From positions 558,001 through 622,000 of the forward strand of contig NZ_JAAVJI010000002.1 in the NCBI RefSeq assembly GCF_012033695.1: a stretch of DNA of 64,000 nucleotides. The letters are read 5' to 3'. Below the pieces are notes generated by a model. It was given only the letters and a program-made list of their open reading frames with translations, ran no database searches and was not told the DNA's origin. The position numbers and the translations under genes were made by a program. The DNA is from Pseudomonas quercus. Its GTDB lineage: Bacteria; Pseudomonadota; Gammaproteobacteria; Pseudomonadales; Pseudomonadaceae. Shown here piece by piece: positions 30,126 through 39,051 of this stretch. Each line of letters starts with the position of its first letter. Position 1 is the first letter of the stretch.

Positions 30126-31256
30126 TTGCGCTTGTTCCCCATGTTACTCGCCATGGCTGTAAGCCTTAGCCCCCTCATGGCTCAGGCCGGGCCAGCTGAA
30201 GTGGCTACCCTGGACCGAGGCGAATGGCCCGAGGCCTTGAGCACGCCTGCGCTGTTCGACGTGGCCTCCCGCGCACAGATATTGAGCTTCGCCCGAGAGC
30301 TTCTGGTAAGCGAGGCGCTGGACGAACCTGCCCTGGCAGACCGCCTTGGCTTGCGCCAGATCAACCTGGTGGCCATCAACACGTTGCGCGAGCACTTGTG
30401 GCAGCGCCTGTGGTCGGCCTTTGGCCACGCCCAACAAAGCTGCGAGGAAGATGCCTCCTTCTGCTACGCGATCGAAAGCCTGGATGACCTGAAGGCCCAG
30501 GCGGCGCAATTTGCAGTCGCTGCGGACTCCTTCTATGCACGGTGGGCAGAGCCTGGCCGCGCATTCAGCCGCACCTACCTGGACGAACAATTGCGCCTGG
30601 CCGCCTTGTCACCGGATATCGCCAGCGAGGTCGTCACCTTTTCGGCTGTCGAACACACCGGCGACAGCCTGGAGGATCGTGTCTTCCTGCTGACGTTCGA
30701 TGGCGGCCCAAGCCCTGGGGATGGCAATACTGACTGGATGACCGACTACCTTCGCCGCCAGAAGATGAACGCGACCTTCTTCGTACTAGGCAACAGCGTG
30801 CAGTTACGGCGCCAGAACGGCGCCTCGGATGATCTGGAAGCCCTTTACCGCGACCAATGCGTAGGCATACAAGGCTGGCAATACCGTTCTCATAGCCAGT
30901 GGGTGGACTGGCAGAAGTCCGTGCTCGACAGCGTGGCATTGGTGCAAAGCCAGTTGCCGGACGCTTATGTGCCACAGTTCAGGCCGCCCTACGGGCAGCG
31001 GCGATCAGACAGTGGGGAATTCTTTGAAAGCCAGCAACTGGACGTGGTGCTGTGGAACATCGATGCCCAGGATGGCAACAGCCAGTTGACGGCCGAGGAC
31101 AGCGGTGACCGCGTGCTGACCCTGATGCTGCTCTGGCGCCACGGCATCATCGTGTTCCACGATGCGCAACTGAAGGCCCGTACGGCCTTGCCCGCGTTGC
31201 TTACCGCAACGGCCCAGAGTGGGATTGGCTGGGAAGACTGCCACGATTTCCCCTGA
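30126..31256 (+). CDS. Polysaccharide deacetylase family protein with altered metal site
   Basis: A 376-residue exported protein: signal peptide to about residue 22 (SLSPLMAQAGP), a helical N-terminal region, then a NodB-like domain at about 180-370. Motif 1 reads TFDGGP instead of TFDDGP and motif 2 reads HSQWV instead of HS/TxxH, so two of three usual metal ligands are absent; RPPYGQR and the late VFHDAQ motif are kept. Family role is removal of acetyl groups from cell wall or exopolysaccharide. TTG 30126 is taken as start because TAAGGAGG stands at a good distance. Neighbour phoH follows. Confidence 0.8.
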   Translation: MRLFPMLLAMAVSLSPLMAQAGPAEVATLDRGEWPEALSTPALFDVASRAQILSFARELLVSEALDEPALADRLGLRQINLVAINTLREHLWQRLWSAFGHAQQSCEEDASFCYAIESLDDLKAQAAQFAVAADSFYARWAEPGRAFSRTYLDEQLRLAALSPDIASEVVTFSAVEHTGDSLEDRVFLLTFDGGPSPGDGNTDWMTDYLRRQKMNATFFVLGNSVQLRRQNGASDDLEALYRDQCVGIQGWQYRSHSQWVDWQKSVLDSVALVQSQLPDAYVPQFRPPYGQRRSDSGEFFESQQLDVVLWNIDAQDGNSQLTAEDSGDRVLTLMLLWRHGIIVFHDAQLKARTALPALLTATAQSGIGWEDCHDFP

Positions 31257-31537
31257 AGCGCTGCCAAGGTGACTTCCGACTGTAACGGGGCCATAGGTGC
31301 TCGCCAAGCCCTATTCGTCACATCAGCAAATAAACCTTGAACAGGGCGCAAAGTGCTTTCTCTGGTCACAGGTTTTGGAGTACTAAGAAACAGACCGCCG
31401 ACCCCTGCCGACACAGGTGGCGTTTCATACCCGACTTCGCCCGTTGTCGCAGGCCTCCCGCTGGAGCAAGGCGGCCGTTCAAGGCGCAGCACCGTTCAGG
31501 TATTGCGTCCACTGGCTCCCACTAAAGGTGACCGAGT

Positions 31538-32932
31538 ATGGATGAACAAGGACGCACGCTCTCCGCCCACCAGCCCATTTTGTATGTGCTGGACACCAAC
31601 GTCCTGATCCACGATCCCAACGCACTGCTCAACTTCCAGGAACATCACGTAGCCATCCCCATGACCGTGCTGGAAGAGCTGGACAAGCTCAAGGCCGGTA
31701 AACACTCTGTGGCTGCCGAATGCCGCCAGGCCATTCGCCTGATCGACAAGGTGCTGGGCCAAGCGTCACCCCAGGACGTCGAACGCGGCGTACCGATCGA
31801 TCGCGGCAAGGGTGACCCGAAAGGTTTTCTGTCCATTCTGATGAACAAGCATGGGGCCCTGGAAAGCCCCCTCCCCGACCACCTCAATGACAACGTGATC
31901 ATCAACCAGTTGATCGACCTGCATACCCGTCGCCCGGAGATCGACGTGGTGCTGGTCACCAAAGACATCAACATGCGCCTCAAGGCACGGGCCTGCGGCA
32001 TTGCTGCCGAAGACTACAGCACCGACCAGTTGGTGGACGATGTCTCGCTCTTGTCCCGTGGCTACCACACGGTTACGGGTTCATTCTGGGACCGCGTACA
32101 GAAGGTCGATACCCGCCAGGAGCGGGGGCGCACCTGGCACCGGGTGCAACTGGCCGAAGCCTTGCCGTCGGCGCATGTGAACGAGTTCATCATCGATGAA
32201 CAAGGCTTTGTGGGCTGGATCAAGGCAGCGCGCGACAACGAGCTGATGATTTTGGATATGCATCAGGAACCCTTGATGCATCAGGAAGCCTGGGGGCTCA
32301 AGCCTCGGGACATCCATCAGGCCCTGGCGCTGTTCGCCCTGCTGGACCCGGACATTCACCTGGTGAACCTGTCGGGTGCGGCGGGTTCAGGCAAGACCAT
32401 TCTGGCCCTGGCGGCGGCCATCGAGCAGACCATGGTGAGCAAGCGCTACCGGCGGATCATCGCCACCCGCAGCGTACAGGGCCTGGACCAGGAAATCGGC
32501 TTTTTGCCCGGCACCGAAGCCGAGAAAATGGAGCCTTGGCTGGGCGCGATCACCGATAACCTTGAAGCCTTGCACATGGATGATGAAAACACCCATGGCA
32601 GCGTGGACTACATTCTCAGCAAGGTGCCTTTGCAGTTCAAATCCCTCAACTACATCCGGGGGCGCAGTTTCCAGCAGAGCCTTATCCTGATCGATGAGTG
32701 CCAGAACCTTACGCCACACCAGATGAAAACCATCATCACCCGAGCAGGTTCAGGCTCCAAGGTGGTCTGCCTGGGTAACCTGGCGCAGATCGACACCCCT
32801 TACCTTTCCGCTACCAGTTCAGGCCTGACCTACCTGACCGAACGTTTCAAGGACTTCCCGCACGGGGTGCATATCACCTTGCAGGGCGTACCGCGCTCCA
32901 TCCTGGCTGAATACGCCGAATCCCACCTCTGA
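31538..32932 (+). CDS. PIN-domain PhoH family ATPase
   Basis: A 464-residue two-domain protein. Residues about 13-150 are a PIN ribonuclease-like domain: YVLDTNVLIHDP gives the first acidic residue, with VLEELDKLK and VVLVTKDINMRLKA holding the others. Residues about 250-460 are a PhoH ATPase: Walker A LSGAAGSGKTILALAA and Walker B LILIDECQNLTP. This is the PhoH2 type, linked to RNA unwinding and cleavage. Despite the family name (phosphate starvation), no Pho box was seen upstream. The ribosome site AAAGGTGA precedes ATG 31538. Confidence 0.92.
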   Translation: MDEQGRTLSAHQPILYVLDTNVLIHDPNALLNFQEHHVAIPMTVLEELDKLKAGKHSVAAECRQAIRLIDKVLGQASPQDVERGVPIDRGKGDPKGFLSILMNKHGALESPLPDHLNDNVIINQLIDLHTRRPEIDVVLVTKDINMRLKARACGIAAEDYSTDQLVDDVSLLSRGYHTVTGSFWDRVQKVDTRQERGRTWHRVQLAEALPSAHVNEFIIDEQGFVGWIKAARDNELMILDMHQEPLMHQEAWGLKPRDIHQALALFALLDPDIHLVNLSGAAGSGKTILALAAAIEQTMVSKRYRRIIATRSVQGLDQEIGFLPGTEAEKMEPWLGAITDNLEALHMDDENTHGSVDYILSKVPLQFKSLNYIRGRSFQQSLILIDECQNLTPHQMKTIITRAGSGSKVVCLGNLAQIDTPYLSATSSGLTYLTERFKDFPHGVHITLQGVPRSILAEYAESHL

Positions 32933-32999
32933 CCTCCTGCCTGCTGGCATGGCCGCCTCCTCTGCAGGAGGCGCCCGTGCCAAGGACGGCGCCAGCTGT

Positions 33000-33848
33000 T
33001 CAGTGAATCACCACCGTGCAGGTTGTACCCGCTGCCAGGAGCATGCCCTCGGGCACTTCATCCAGGTGAATGCGCACCGGCACTCGCTGAGCCAGGCGGA
33101 CCCAGTTGAACGTCGGGTTCACATCCGCCAGCAGTTCGCGGCTTTCGGGGTTATCACGGTCGTAAATGCCGCGTGCGATGCTTTCCACATGGCCGTGCAG
33201 CGTTTCGCCACTCATCATCTGCATTTCGGCCATGTCCCCTACGTGGACGTGAGGCAGCTTGGTTTCTTCGAAAAAGCCATACACCCAGAACGAGTGCTCG
33301 TCCACGACGGCCATCTTGGCGTCACCGGCCCGGGCATAATCACCGGCGTGCACATTCAGGTTGGTAACATAGCCGTCCACTTGGGCAACTACACGGGTGC
33401 GGGCCAGGTTCAGCTCTGCCGCTGCCAAGGCCGCCTGCGCCTGCTGGTACTGCGCTTGGGCCTGGCTGGCCACGCTGCCGGCATCCTCCTGGTTTTCCTT
33501 GGAAATGACCAAGGCATCCAGGTCTGCCCGGCGCTTGGCATTGAGCCTGCGCATGTCCCACGTGGCCTTGCGCGCCGCTACCAGCGCCCGGGCCTGGTCT
33601 ACCGCGACCTGGTAATGGGCTGGGTCCACCTGAATCAGCAGGTCGCCCTTGCGCACGCGCTGGTTGTCCTTGACCGGCACCGCCACCACATAGCCCGACA
33701 CATCGGCCGCCACATTGATGATGTCGGCGCGTACGCGGCCATCCCGGGTCCAGGGGGTGTCCATGTAATCGACCCACAGCAACCGCCCCAGCAGCAGGGC
33801 AATGCCGAACACCACTAACGTGCCTAGCAGGCTGAACAGCTTTTTCAT
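33000..33848 (-). CDS. HlyD-family efflux periplasmic adaptor (AaeA-like)
   Basis: A 282-residue membrane fusion protein with one N-terminal membrane anchor (about 5-25), a biotinyl-lipoyl half-motif VAADVSGYVVAVPVKDNQRVRKGDLLIQVD, a short coiled-coil hairpin (about 75-135), then the second half (TRVVAQVDGYVTNLNVHAGDYA). It links the inner membrane FUSC pump to the outer membrane channel encoded upstream. Last gene of the four-gene pump operon, 10 bases after the DUF1656 gene. Confidence 0.9.
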   Translation of the reverse strand: MKKLFSLLGTLVVFGIALLLGRLLWVDYMDTPWTRDGRVRADIINVAADVSGYVVAVPVKDNQRVRKGDLLIQVDPAHYQVAVDQARALVAARKATWDMRRLNAKRRADLDALVISKENQEDAGSVASQAQAQYQQAQAALAAAELNLARTRVVAQVDGYVTNLNVHAGDYARAGDAKMAVVDEHSFWVYGFFEETKLPHVHVGDMAEMQMMSGETLHGHVESIARGIYDRDNPESRELLADVNPTFNWVRLAQRVPVRIHLDEVPEGMLLAAGTTCTVVIH

Positions 33849-33858
33849 CAGGTTGATC

Positions 33859-34059
33859 TCAACGGTAGACAGTCAGCGCCAGCGCGCCAAAGAGGCAGAA
33901 GAACAGGCTCAGGCGCAGCAGCGCCGGGTGCCAGAAAAAGCGGTATACATCCAGGCTGGCCAACAACCGGTCCAGTACCCAGGCGAGGCCGATGGCAACC
34001 AGTAACAGCACGGTCAGCACAGGCATGTATACCCCGTGGAACGCAATTTCACGCGGCAT
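33859..34059 (-). CDS. DUF1656 small membrane protein
   Basis: A 66-residue protein with two predicted membrane helices (about 10-30 and 44-64), beginning MPREIAFHGVYMPVL, which is the DUF1656 (AaeX/YdhI-like) signature. It is regularly encoded between FUSC-type pumps and HlyD adaptors and is presumed to be a pump subunit. ATG 34059 lies inside the end of the FUSC gene (11-base overlap), so translation is coupled. Confidence 0.88.
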   Translation of the reverse strand: MPREIAFHGVYMPVLTVLLLVAIGLAWVLDRLLASLDVYRFFWHPALLRLSLFFCLFGALALTVYR

Positions 34060-36217
34060 GGGCAGCTCCTGGCAGCGCTGGCAGCTCGGCCAGGGGTGAG
34101 CGGGGGTCCAGCAGGCTGCTGCGGATGAAGTGCAGGTAGCTTTGTACGCGCCTGAGCACAGACGTATCAAAATGACGGGCAAAGGGTTCGTCGGCTTCAT
34201 GCACGCAGCGAATGGCATGGTCCACGGCCTGCAGTGCCCGCTCCCGGTTTGCCGCCACAGGCTGGATAAACAACCGGATCAACGCCCGGCCCATGGCACG
34301 AATGGCTTGGCGCCATGGCTGATCCTGGGCATAGGCGGGGTGAACGAACAACGCGTCTTGCTCCTGGCGAATCTCGATCACCGCATGGCCCACCTCCAGC
34401 ACCAGCAGCATCCAGCGCATCAGGTCGCGCTGCACCCTGGGCTGCGCCGACGCCAAGCCATAGGCCTGGTGCACAATGTCTCGGGCACGGCTTTCAAAGC
34501 TGCTGGCCAACCGACGGGACTCGCCACTGACCGCAAACACTATCAGGCGGCGCAGTTCGGCCTGTAGCCGTCGCCACATCCAGCCGGCGTTAGGTGGCAG
34601 GATGATCGCCCCTGCTGCTGCGCAGATCAGCATGCCCACCACCATGGCAATGTAGTCGTTGATAAAGCCATAAGGGTTGTACACCGTGAGATTGTCGGGC
34701 ACCGAGCCGATGGAAAAGAAAATGAGCAGCCCCAAGCCATAGCCGGCCAACGGCGGGCGCGATGCCAGAAAGGCACCAAACGCAAAAACGGGGGCTAGAA
34801 CAAAGCACAGCAGAGGAAAGCCGTCGATCTGTGGATAGACGAAGAACTGCTCCACAAACCCTGCGAGGGCCCCAAGCAGCGTGCCACAGGCCATCTGAAA
34901 CGACATGCGCCTGGGGTTGGGCGTGGCGGCGGACAGCCCGATAGTGGCTGCTGCGACCAGCGTAAGTGTGCCCCCGCTGGGCCAGGCAGTAACCAGCCAG
35001 TAGCTGCCTAACCCCACTAGCACCACCATGCCGCGTACGCCGGCGGCCAGCGACGCCAGCCAGGAGGTATGGGTGGTGTAGGGCTGGTCCCACTGTTCGC
35101 GCGCATGGCGGTGCGATGCCAGCGAGGCGTGGGTGAGTGCATAGCTATGCAGGCTTTCGGCAAAGCGGAACAGCAGCTCGAACGCGGTGTGGAAGTCCAG
35201 CAGGTCGCTGTCCGTGGGTAGGGCCTGGAGGAAGCTGGCGCGCAGCGCACGTACCTGCTCGGTAAAGGCGCCACGGTACGCCTCAAGGGCCGCGGCCAAC
35301 TGTGAAGCATCCTCCAGGGTCAGCGGGTGCCCTGCAAATGGCGCCAGGGTGGCCGTGAAGCGCGCCAGCTCCGGCGCTATGGCTGCACGCACCGGGCTAC
35401 TGGCGCTCAGGCGTGCCAGCAACTGATGGAAGGCATTGAAGCGTGTCGTCAAGGCCATGAACTCACTATTGAGCCGGCTCAACCGACCGCTGCGCTGGCG
35501 CATGTGAGGGTCTTCAAAGGCCGTGGCGCTGCGTAAACCCTCCAAGCCTACAGCTTCAGTCAAAAAGCGCACATTGCTGCTTTCGAAACCAGCCTCGTCA
35601 CCCTCACCCTGCATACCCCTCACCACGAAGGCCGCGAATACACCGAAACGTTGATACAGGGCGTTGCGCATCGCAGCACTGGCAGACTGGGGCAATACGG
35701 CGGCGCTAACCGCGGTGGCAATCAACAACCCCAACGCGATTTCCAGTACCCGCCAGAGGGCGGCAAACAGCGCACCTTCGGGGTGAGCCAACACCGGCAG
35801 GCCGATCATGGCTGCCGTGTAGCCGGAGAGCACAAAACCATAACCACGGAAATTGCGCTGGCGCACGGCGCCTGCCGAACACAAGCCTACCCACAAGGCC
35901 AGGCTGGGCAGAAACAGCTCAGTGTTCTGAGGGAACAGTGCGATCAGGGCCACCGTGACCACGGCGCCTGCCAGAGTGCCAAGCAGGCGGTAGAAGCTTT
36001 TGGCAAACACAGGGCCGCTTTGGGGCTGCATCACGATAAAGACGGTAATCATGGCCGTGCGCGGCTGGGGAAGCTCCAGCCGCATGGCCAGCCACAGTGT
36101 GAGAAAGGCCGCCAGCAGTACCTTGAAGATAAACACCCAGGTTACGCCGTCGCTACGGGCCCATTCACGCCAGCCTCGGTGCAAGCGGTGGCCAAGGTGC
36201 ATCGCCTGGGTACTCAT
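34049..36217 (-). CDS. FUSC family inner membrane efflux protein (AaeB/fusaric-acid-resistance type)
   Basis: A 722-residue protein with two blocks of membrane helices (about 25-175 and 385-540), each followed by a cytoplasmic domain, the layout of AaeB and YccS-like fusaric acid resistance proteins. It probably exports aromatic carboxylic acids or similar toxic organic acids. It opens with the motif RTAMITVFIVMQPQSGPVFAKS seen in the family. Its start overlaps the stop of the outer membrane factor by 4 bases (ATGA), and it overlaps the DUF1656 gene at its end. Confidence 0.9.
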   Translation of the reverse strand: MSTQAMHLGHRLHRGWREWARSDGVTWVFIFKVLLAAFLTLWLAMRLELPQPRTAMITVFIVMQPQSGPVFAKSFYRLLGTLAGAVVTVALIALFPQNTELFLPSLALWVGLCSAGAVRQRNFRGYGFVLSGYTAAMIGLPVLAHPEGALFAALWRVLEIALGLLIATAVSAAVLPQSASAAMRNALYQRFGVFAAFVVRGMQGEGDEAGFESSNVRFLTEAVGLEGLRSATAFEDPHMRQRSGRLSRLNSEFMALTTRFNAFHQLLARLSASSPVRAAIAPELARFTATLAPFAGHPLTLEDASQLAAALEAYRGAFTEQVRALRASFLQALPTDSDLLDFHTAFELLFRFAESLHSYALTHASLASHRHAREQWDQPYTTHTSWLASLAAGVRGMVVLVGLGSYWLVTAWPSGGTLTLVAAATIGLSAATPNPRRMSFQMACGTLLGALAGFVEQFFVYPQIDGFPLLCFVLAPVFAFGAFLASRPPLAGYGLGLLIFFSIGSVPDNLTVYNPYGFINDYIAMVVGMLICAAAGAIILPPNAGWMWRRLQAELRRLIVFAVSGESRRLASSFESRARDIVHQAYGLASAQPRVQRDLMRWMLLVLEVGHAVIEIRQEQDALFVHPAYAQDQPWRQAIRAMGRALIRLFIQPVAANRERALQAVDHAIRCVHEADEPFARHFDTSVLRRVQSYLHFIRSSLLDPRSPLAELPALPGAAHAA

Positions 36218-37746
36218 GGCTGCCCCACACCTTCAAGGGTGTTCATCAGGCTCAGGGCCGGTGGTGTTGGCGGAGCAGCCAGGCGTTCAGTAGCCGGTAC
36301 ATCGGCGCCCGCGCCCAACCCACCCCCCAGCGCTGTCATCAGCCCGGCCTGGGCGGCGAGGCGTGAGGCCTGCACATGCTCTTCAATGGTGCGCTGTCGC
36401 AACAGTGCTGTCTGCGCTTGCAGTACGTCCAGGTAACCGGTGAGCCCGCGCTGCCAGCCCACCTTGGCCAGGTCATAGGCCTGTTGAGCACTAGCCACGG
36501 ATTCCTGGGCGAAGGCCGCCTGATGGGCCAGGGATTGGCCGCGTATCAGTTGGTCAGAGACCTCTTTCAAAGCGTTGGCCAGCACCTCCCGGTAGCGTGC
36601 CACGGCCAGGTCGTAACCCGCCGCCGCCTCGCCCAGTTCGCTACGCAGGCGGCCACCATCAAACAACGGCAGGCTGAACGCAGGGCCTGCGCTGTAACCG
36701 AGCTTGTGCCCTGTCAGAAACTCCAACATGCCACCACTGGTCGCCATGTAGCTCAGGCTGGCCGTAAGGTCCACATTGGGGTAGAACCCGGCATGGGCCA
36801 CCTCGATACCGCGGGCCTGGGCCGCGACCTGCCAGCGGCTGGCGACCACGTCGGGGCGCTGCCCCAGGAGTTGCGCCGGCAGATGGCTGGGCAGGCCAGG
36901 GGCGGTCGCCAATTGCAATTGCGGCCGCTTGATCGTAGCCCCCTCCCCTGGTCCCTTGCCTGCCAGTGCCGCCAGTTGGTTACGGGCCTGTGCGATCTGC
37001 TCCTCCATGTCATCCAACTGGCGATGGGTCTCGGGCAGCAGGGTCTGGGCCTGGCTGACCTCCAGTTGGGTACCGATACCCGCCGTGAGGCGTTTGTTGG
37101 CCAGGTCCAACACTTGGGACTGCTGCGCCAGGGTGGCTTTGAGAATGTCTTGCTGGGCATAGCTCAACGCCAGGGCGATGTACACACGCACTACATCCTG
37201 GGTCAGCACCAACTGCGCTTGACGCATTTCAGCCGCGGCCACGTGGGCCAGGTCCAAGGCACGTTCGCTGGCGCTCTGGTCACGGTGCCACAGGTCCAGG
37301 TCATAGCTGAGGCTGAGCCCGGCGTTGTTGTCCCAAGTGGTCTGGTTGGCCAGGTCACCCGGGCCATAGAAACCGTCAGTGGGCCAATTACGCCGGTGCA
37401 AGGTGCCCTCTGCACTCAGTTGAGGGGTTTCCCGTGCCTGAGCAAGGCCGGCAGCACTGCGTGCCTGACGCAGCCGGGCCGCAGCAATAGCCAGGCTGGG
37501 GCTGCCTGCTACGGCCAGGCCTACCCAATGGTCCAGTTGCGGGTCCTTGAACGCCTGCCACCACGTTTCACTTGGCCACTGGGCTTGTGCGGCCGCCGCC
37601 TGGATGGCCTTGTCGGTTGCCAGCGCATCAGGCGCCGGCAGGGCTGCGGTGGGCGTGATACCACCAGTCCCCATGCAGCCGCTTAAACAGGAATAAAAGG
37701 CACAGGCACTGAGCGCTTTGAGCGCACGGGAAAAGCGACGCAACAC
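36214..37746 (-). CDS. NodT-family outer membrane efflux lipoprotein
   Basis: A 510-residue TolC-like outer membrane factor. The lipobox LSGC near residue 24 predicts a lipoprotein. Two long repeats of coiled coil (about 130-240 and 330-460) contain motifs such as GLAQARETPQLSAEG and WQRGLTGYLDVLQAQTALLRQR typical of the NodT/OprM family. It forms the outer channel for the downstream FUSC/HlyD pump. The called start is GTG 37746, without a convincing ribosome site; a start slightly downstream would lose the signal peptide. Confidence 0.9.
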   Translation of the reverse strand: MLRRFSRALKALSACAFYSCLSGCMGTGGITPTAALPAPDALATDKAIQAAAAQAQWPSETWWQAFKDPQLDHWVGLAVAGSPSLAIAAARLRQARSAAGLAQARETPQLSAEGTLHRRNWPTDGFYGPGDLANQTTWDNNAGLSLSYDLDLWHRDQSASERALDLAHVAAAEMRQAQLVLTQDVVRVYIALALSYAQQDILKATLAQQSQVLDLANKRLTAGIGTQLEVSQAQTLLPETHRQLDDMEEQIAQARNQLAALAGKGPGEGATIKRPQLQLATAPGLPSHLPAQLLGQRPDVVASRWQVAAQARGIEVAHAGFYPNVDLTASLSYMATSGGMLEFLTGHKLGYSAGPAFSLPLFDGGRLRSELGEAAAGYDLAVARYREVLANALKEVSDQLIRGQSLAHQAAFAQESVASAQQAYDLAKVGWQRGLTGYLDVLQAQTALLRQRTIEEHVQASRLAAQAGLMTALGGGLGAGADVPATERLAAPPTPPALSLMNTLEGVGQP

Positions 37747-37995
37747 AGCGGCGGGTTCCGAAGAGTGAAGGTAATAGGGAGGAGGTCTGGCAAGGCCATT
37801 CTAGGGGGCTGCCAACTGGTCGATAAGCGTGGTTTGTGGTGATTCTTTATTACAGGAAAGAAGACAATCCCTAGCGCATATTCCTTGGATAGGGCTTGCC
37901 CAGCAAAGTGCATGAACCCTAGCGACTCGGCGGGAGAATGATGGCGATTGTGTAACTTCATGAGACAATTTGCCGGTGTATTCAGAGAGCGAGCC

Positions 37996-38949
37996 ATGGA
38001 CACCCTGCAAAACATGCGTGCGTTTACCTGCGTAGCCGAAGCGGGCAGTTTCACTGCCGCTGCCGTGCAGCTAGATACCACCACTGCCAATATTTCCCGT
38101 GCCATCTCCAACCTGGAGGCGCACTTGCAAACCCGGCTGCTCAACCGCACCACGCGGCGCATTGCGCTGACCGAAGCGGGCAAGCGCTACCTGCTGCGCT
38201 GCGAGCAGATCCTGGCCTTTGTGGAGGAAGCCGAAGCAGAGGCCAGTGATGCCCATGCACGGCCCGCAGGTCAGTTGAAGGTGCATACCATGACGGGGAT
38301 CGGGCAGCATTTCGTGATCGATGCCATTGCCCGCTATCGCAAGATTCACCCGGATGTCACCTTCGACCTGACACTGGCCAATCGCGTGCCTGACTTGCTG
38401 GACGAAGGCTATGACGTGTCCATCGTGCTGGCGAGCGAACTACCCGATTCGGGGTTCGTGTCCCAGCGCCTTGGTATCACCTACAGCATTGTCTGTGCCT
38501 CGCCCGATTATGTAAAAGCCCATGGGATGGCGCGCAAGCCCAGCGAGCTACGCAACCATGCCTGCTTACGCCTGGTAAGCCCTGTGGTACAGCTGGAACG
38601 GTGGTTCTTCGACGGGCCTGAAGGCCAGGAAATGCTCAATATCACCAATGCGCCTTTCCAGGTGAATTCGGCCGACGCCATGAAAACCGCGATCTCCAGT
38701 GGCATGGGTGTAGGTGTGTTGCCCATTTACGCCGCCATTGAAGGCCTGCGTAACGGCACCCTGGTACGGATGATGCCCGAGTACCGTTTGCAGGAGCTGA
38801 ACCTGTACGCCATCTACCCGTCCCGCCAATACCTGGATGCCAAGATCAAAACCTGGGTCGAATACCTGCGTGGCTCGCTGCCCGATATCCTCGCGGCACA
38901 GGACGCCGACTTGCGCAGCCATGAACTGGCTTTGAGCGGCAAGCTTTGA
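37996..38949 (+). CDS. LysR-family transcriptional regulator
   Basis: A 317-residue regulator with an N-terminal winged helix (MDTLQNMRAFTCVAEAGSFTAAAVQLDTTTANISRAISNLEAHL, residues 1-45 region) and a periplasmic-binding-like effector domain at about 90-300. It is transcribed divergently from the four-gene efflux operon across a 249-base gap, the usual layout for an AaeR/PqrR-like activator that senses the exported acid. ATG 37996 gives the standard LysR beginning; an upstream in-frame ATG at 37960 is less likely. Confidence 0.9.
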   Translation: MDTLQNMRAFTCVAEAGSFTAAAVQLDTTTANISRAISNLEAHLQTRLLNRTTRRIALTEAGKRYLLRCEQILAFVEEAEAEASDAHARPAGQLKVHTMTGIGQHFVIDAIARYRKIHPDVTFDLTLANRVPDLLDEGYDVSIVLASELPDSGFVSQRLGITYSIVCASPDYVKAHGMARKPSELRNHACLRLVSPVVQLERWFFDGPEGQEMLNITNAPFQVNSADAMKTAISSGMGVGVLPIYAAIEGLRNGTLVRMMPEYRLQELNLYAIYPSRQYLDAKIKTWVEYLRGSLPDILAAQDADLRSHELALSGKL

Positions 38950-39004
38950 GCGGCAAGCTGCAAGCAAGAGCGCCGCGTACTGCTTTTAGCTTGAAGCTTG
39001 CCGC
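38950..39004. repeat. Long inverted repeat after the LysR gene
   Basis: GCGGCAAGCTGCAAGC (38950-38965) pairs with GCTTGAAGCTTGCCGC (38989-39004) with one mismatch in 16 and a 23-base loop. It begins right after the LysR stop and is followed by further AGCTTG-type copies to about 39020. It resembles a Pseudomonas extragenic palindrome and may end LysR transcription. Confidence 0.7.
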
Positions 39005-39051
39005 TTGAAGCTTGTAGCTTGTTCCCTCCCCCCGAAATGGAATTGCGCCCG

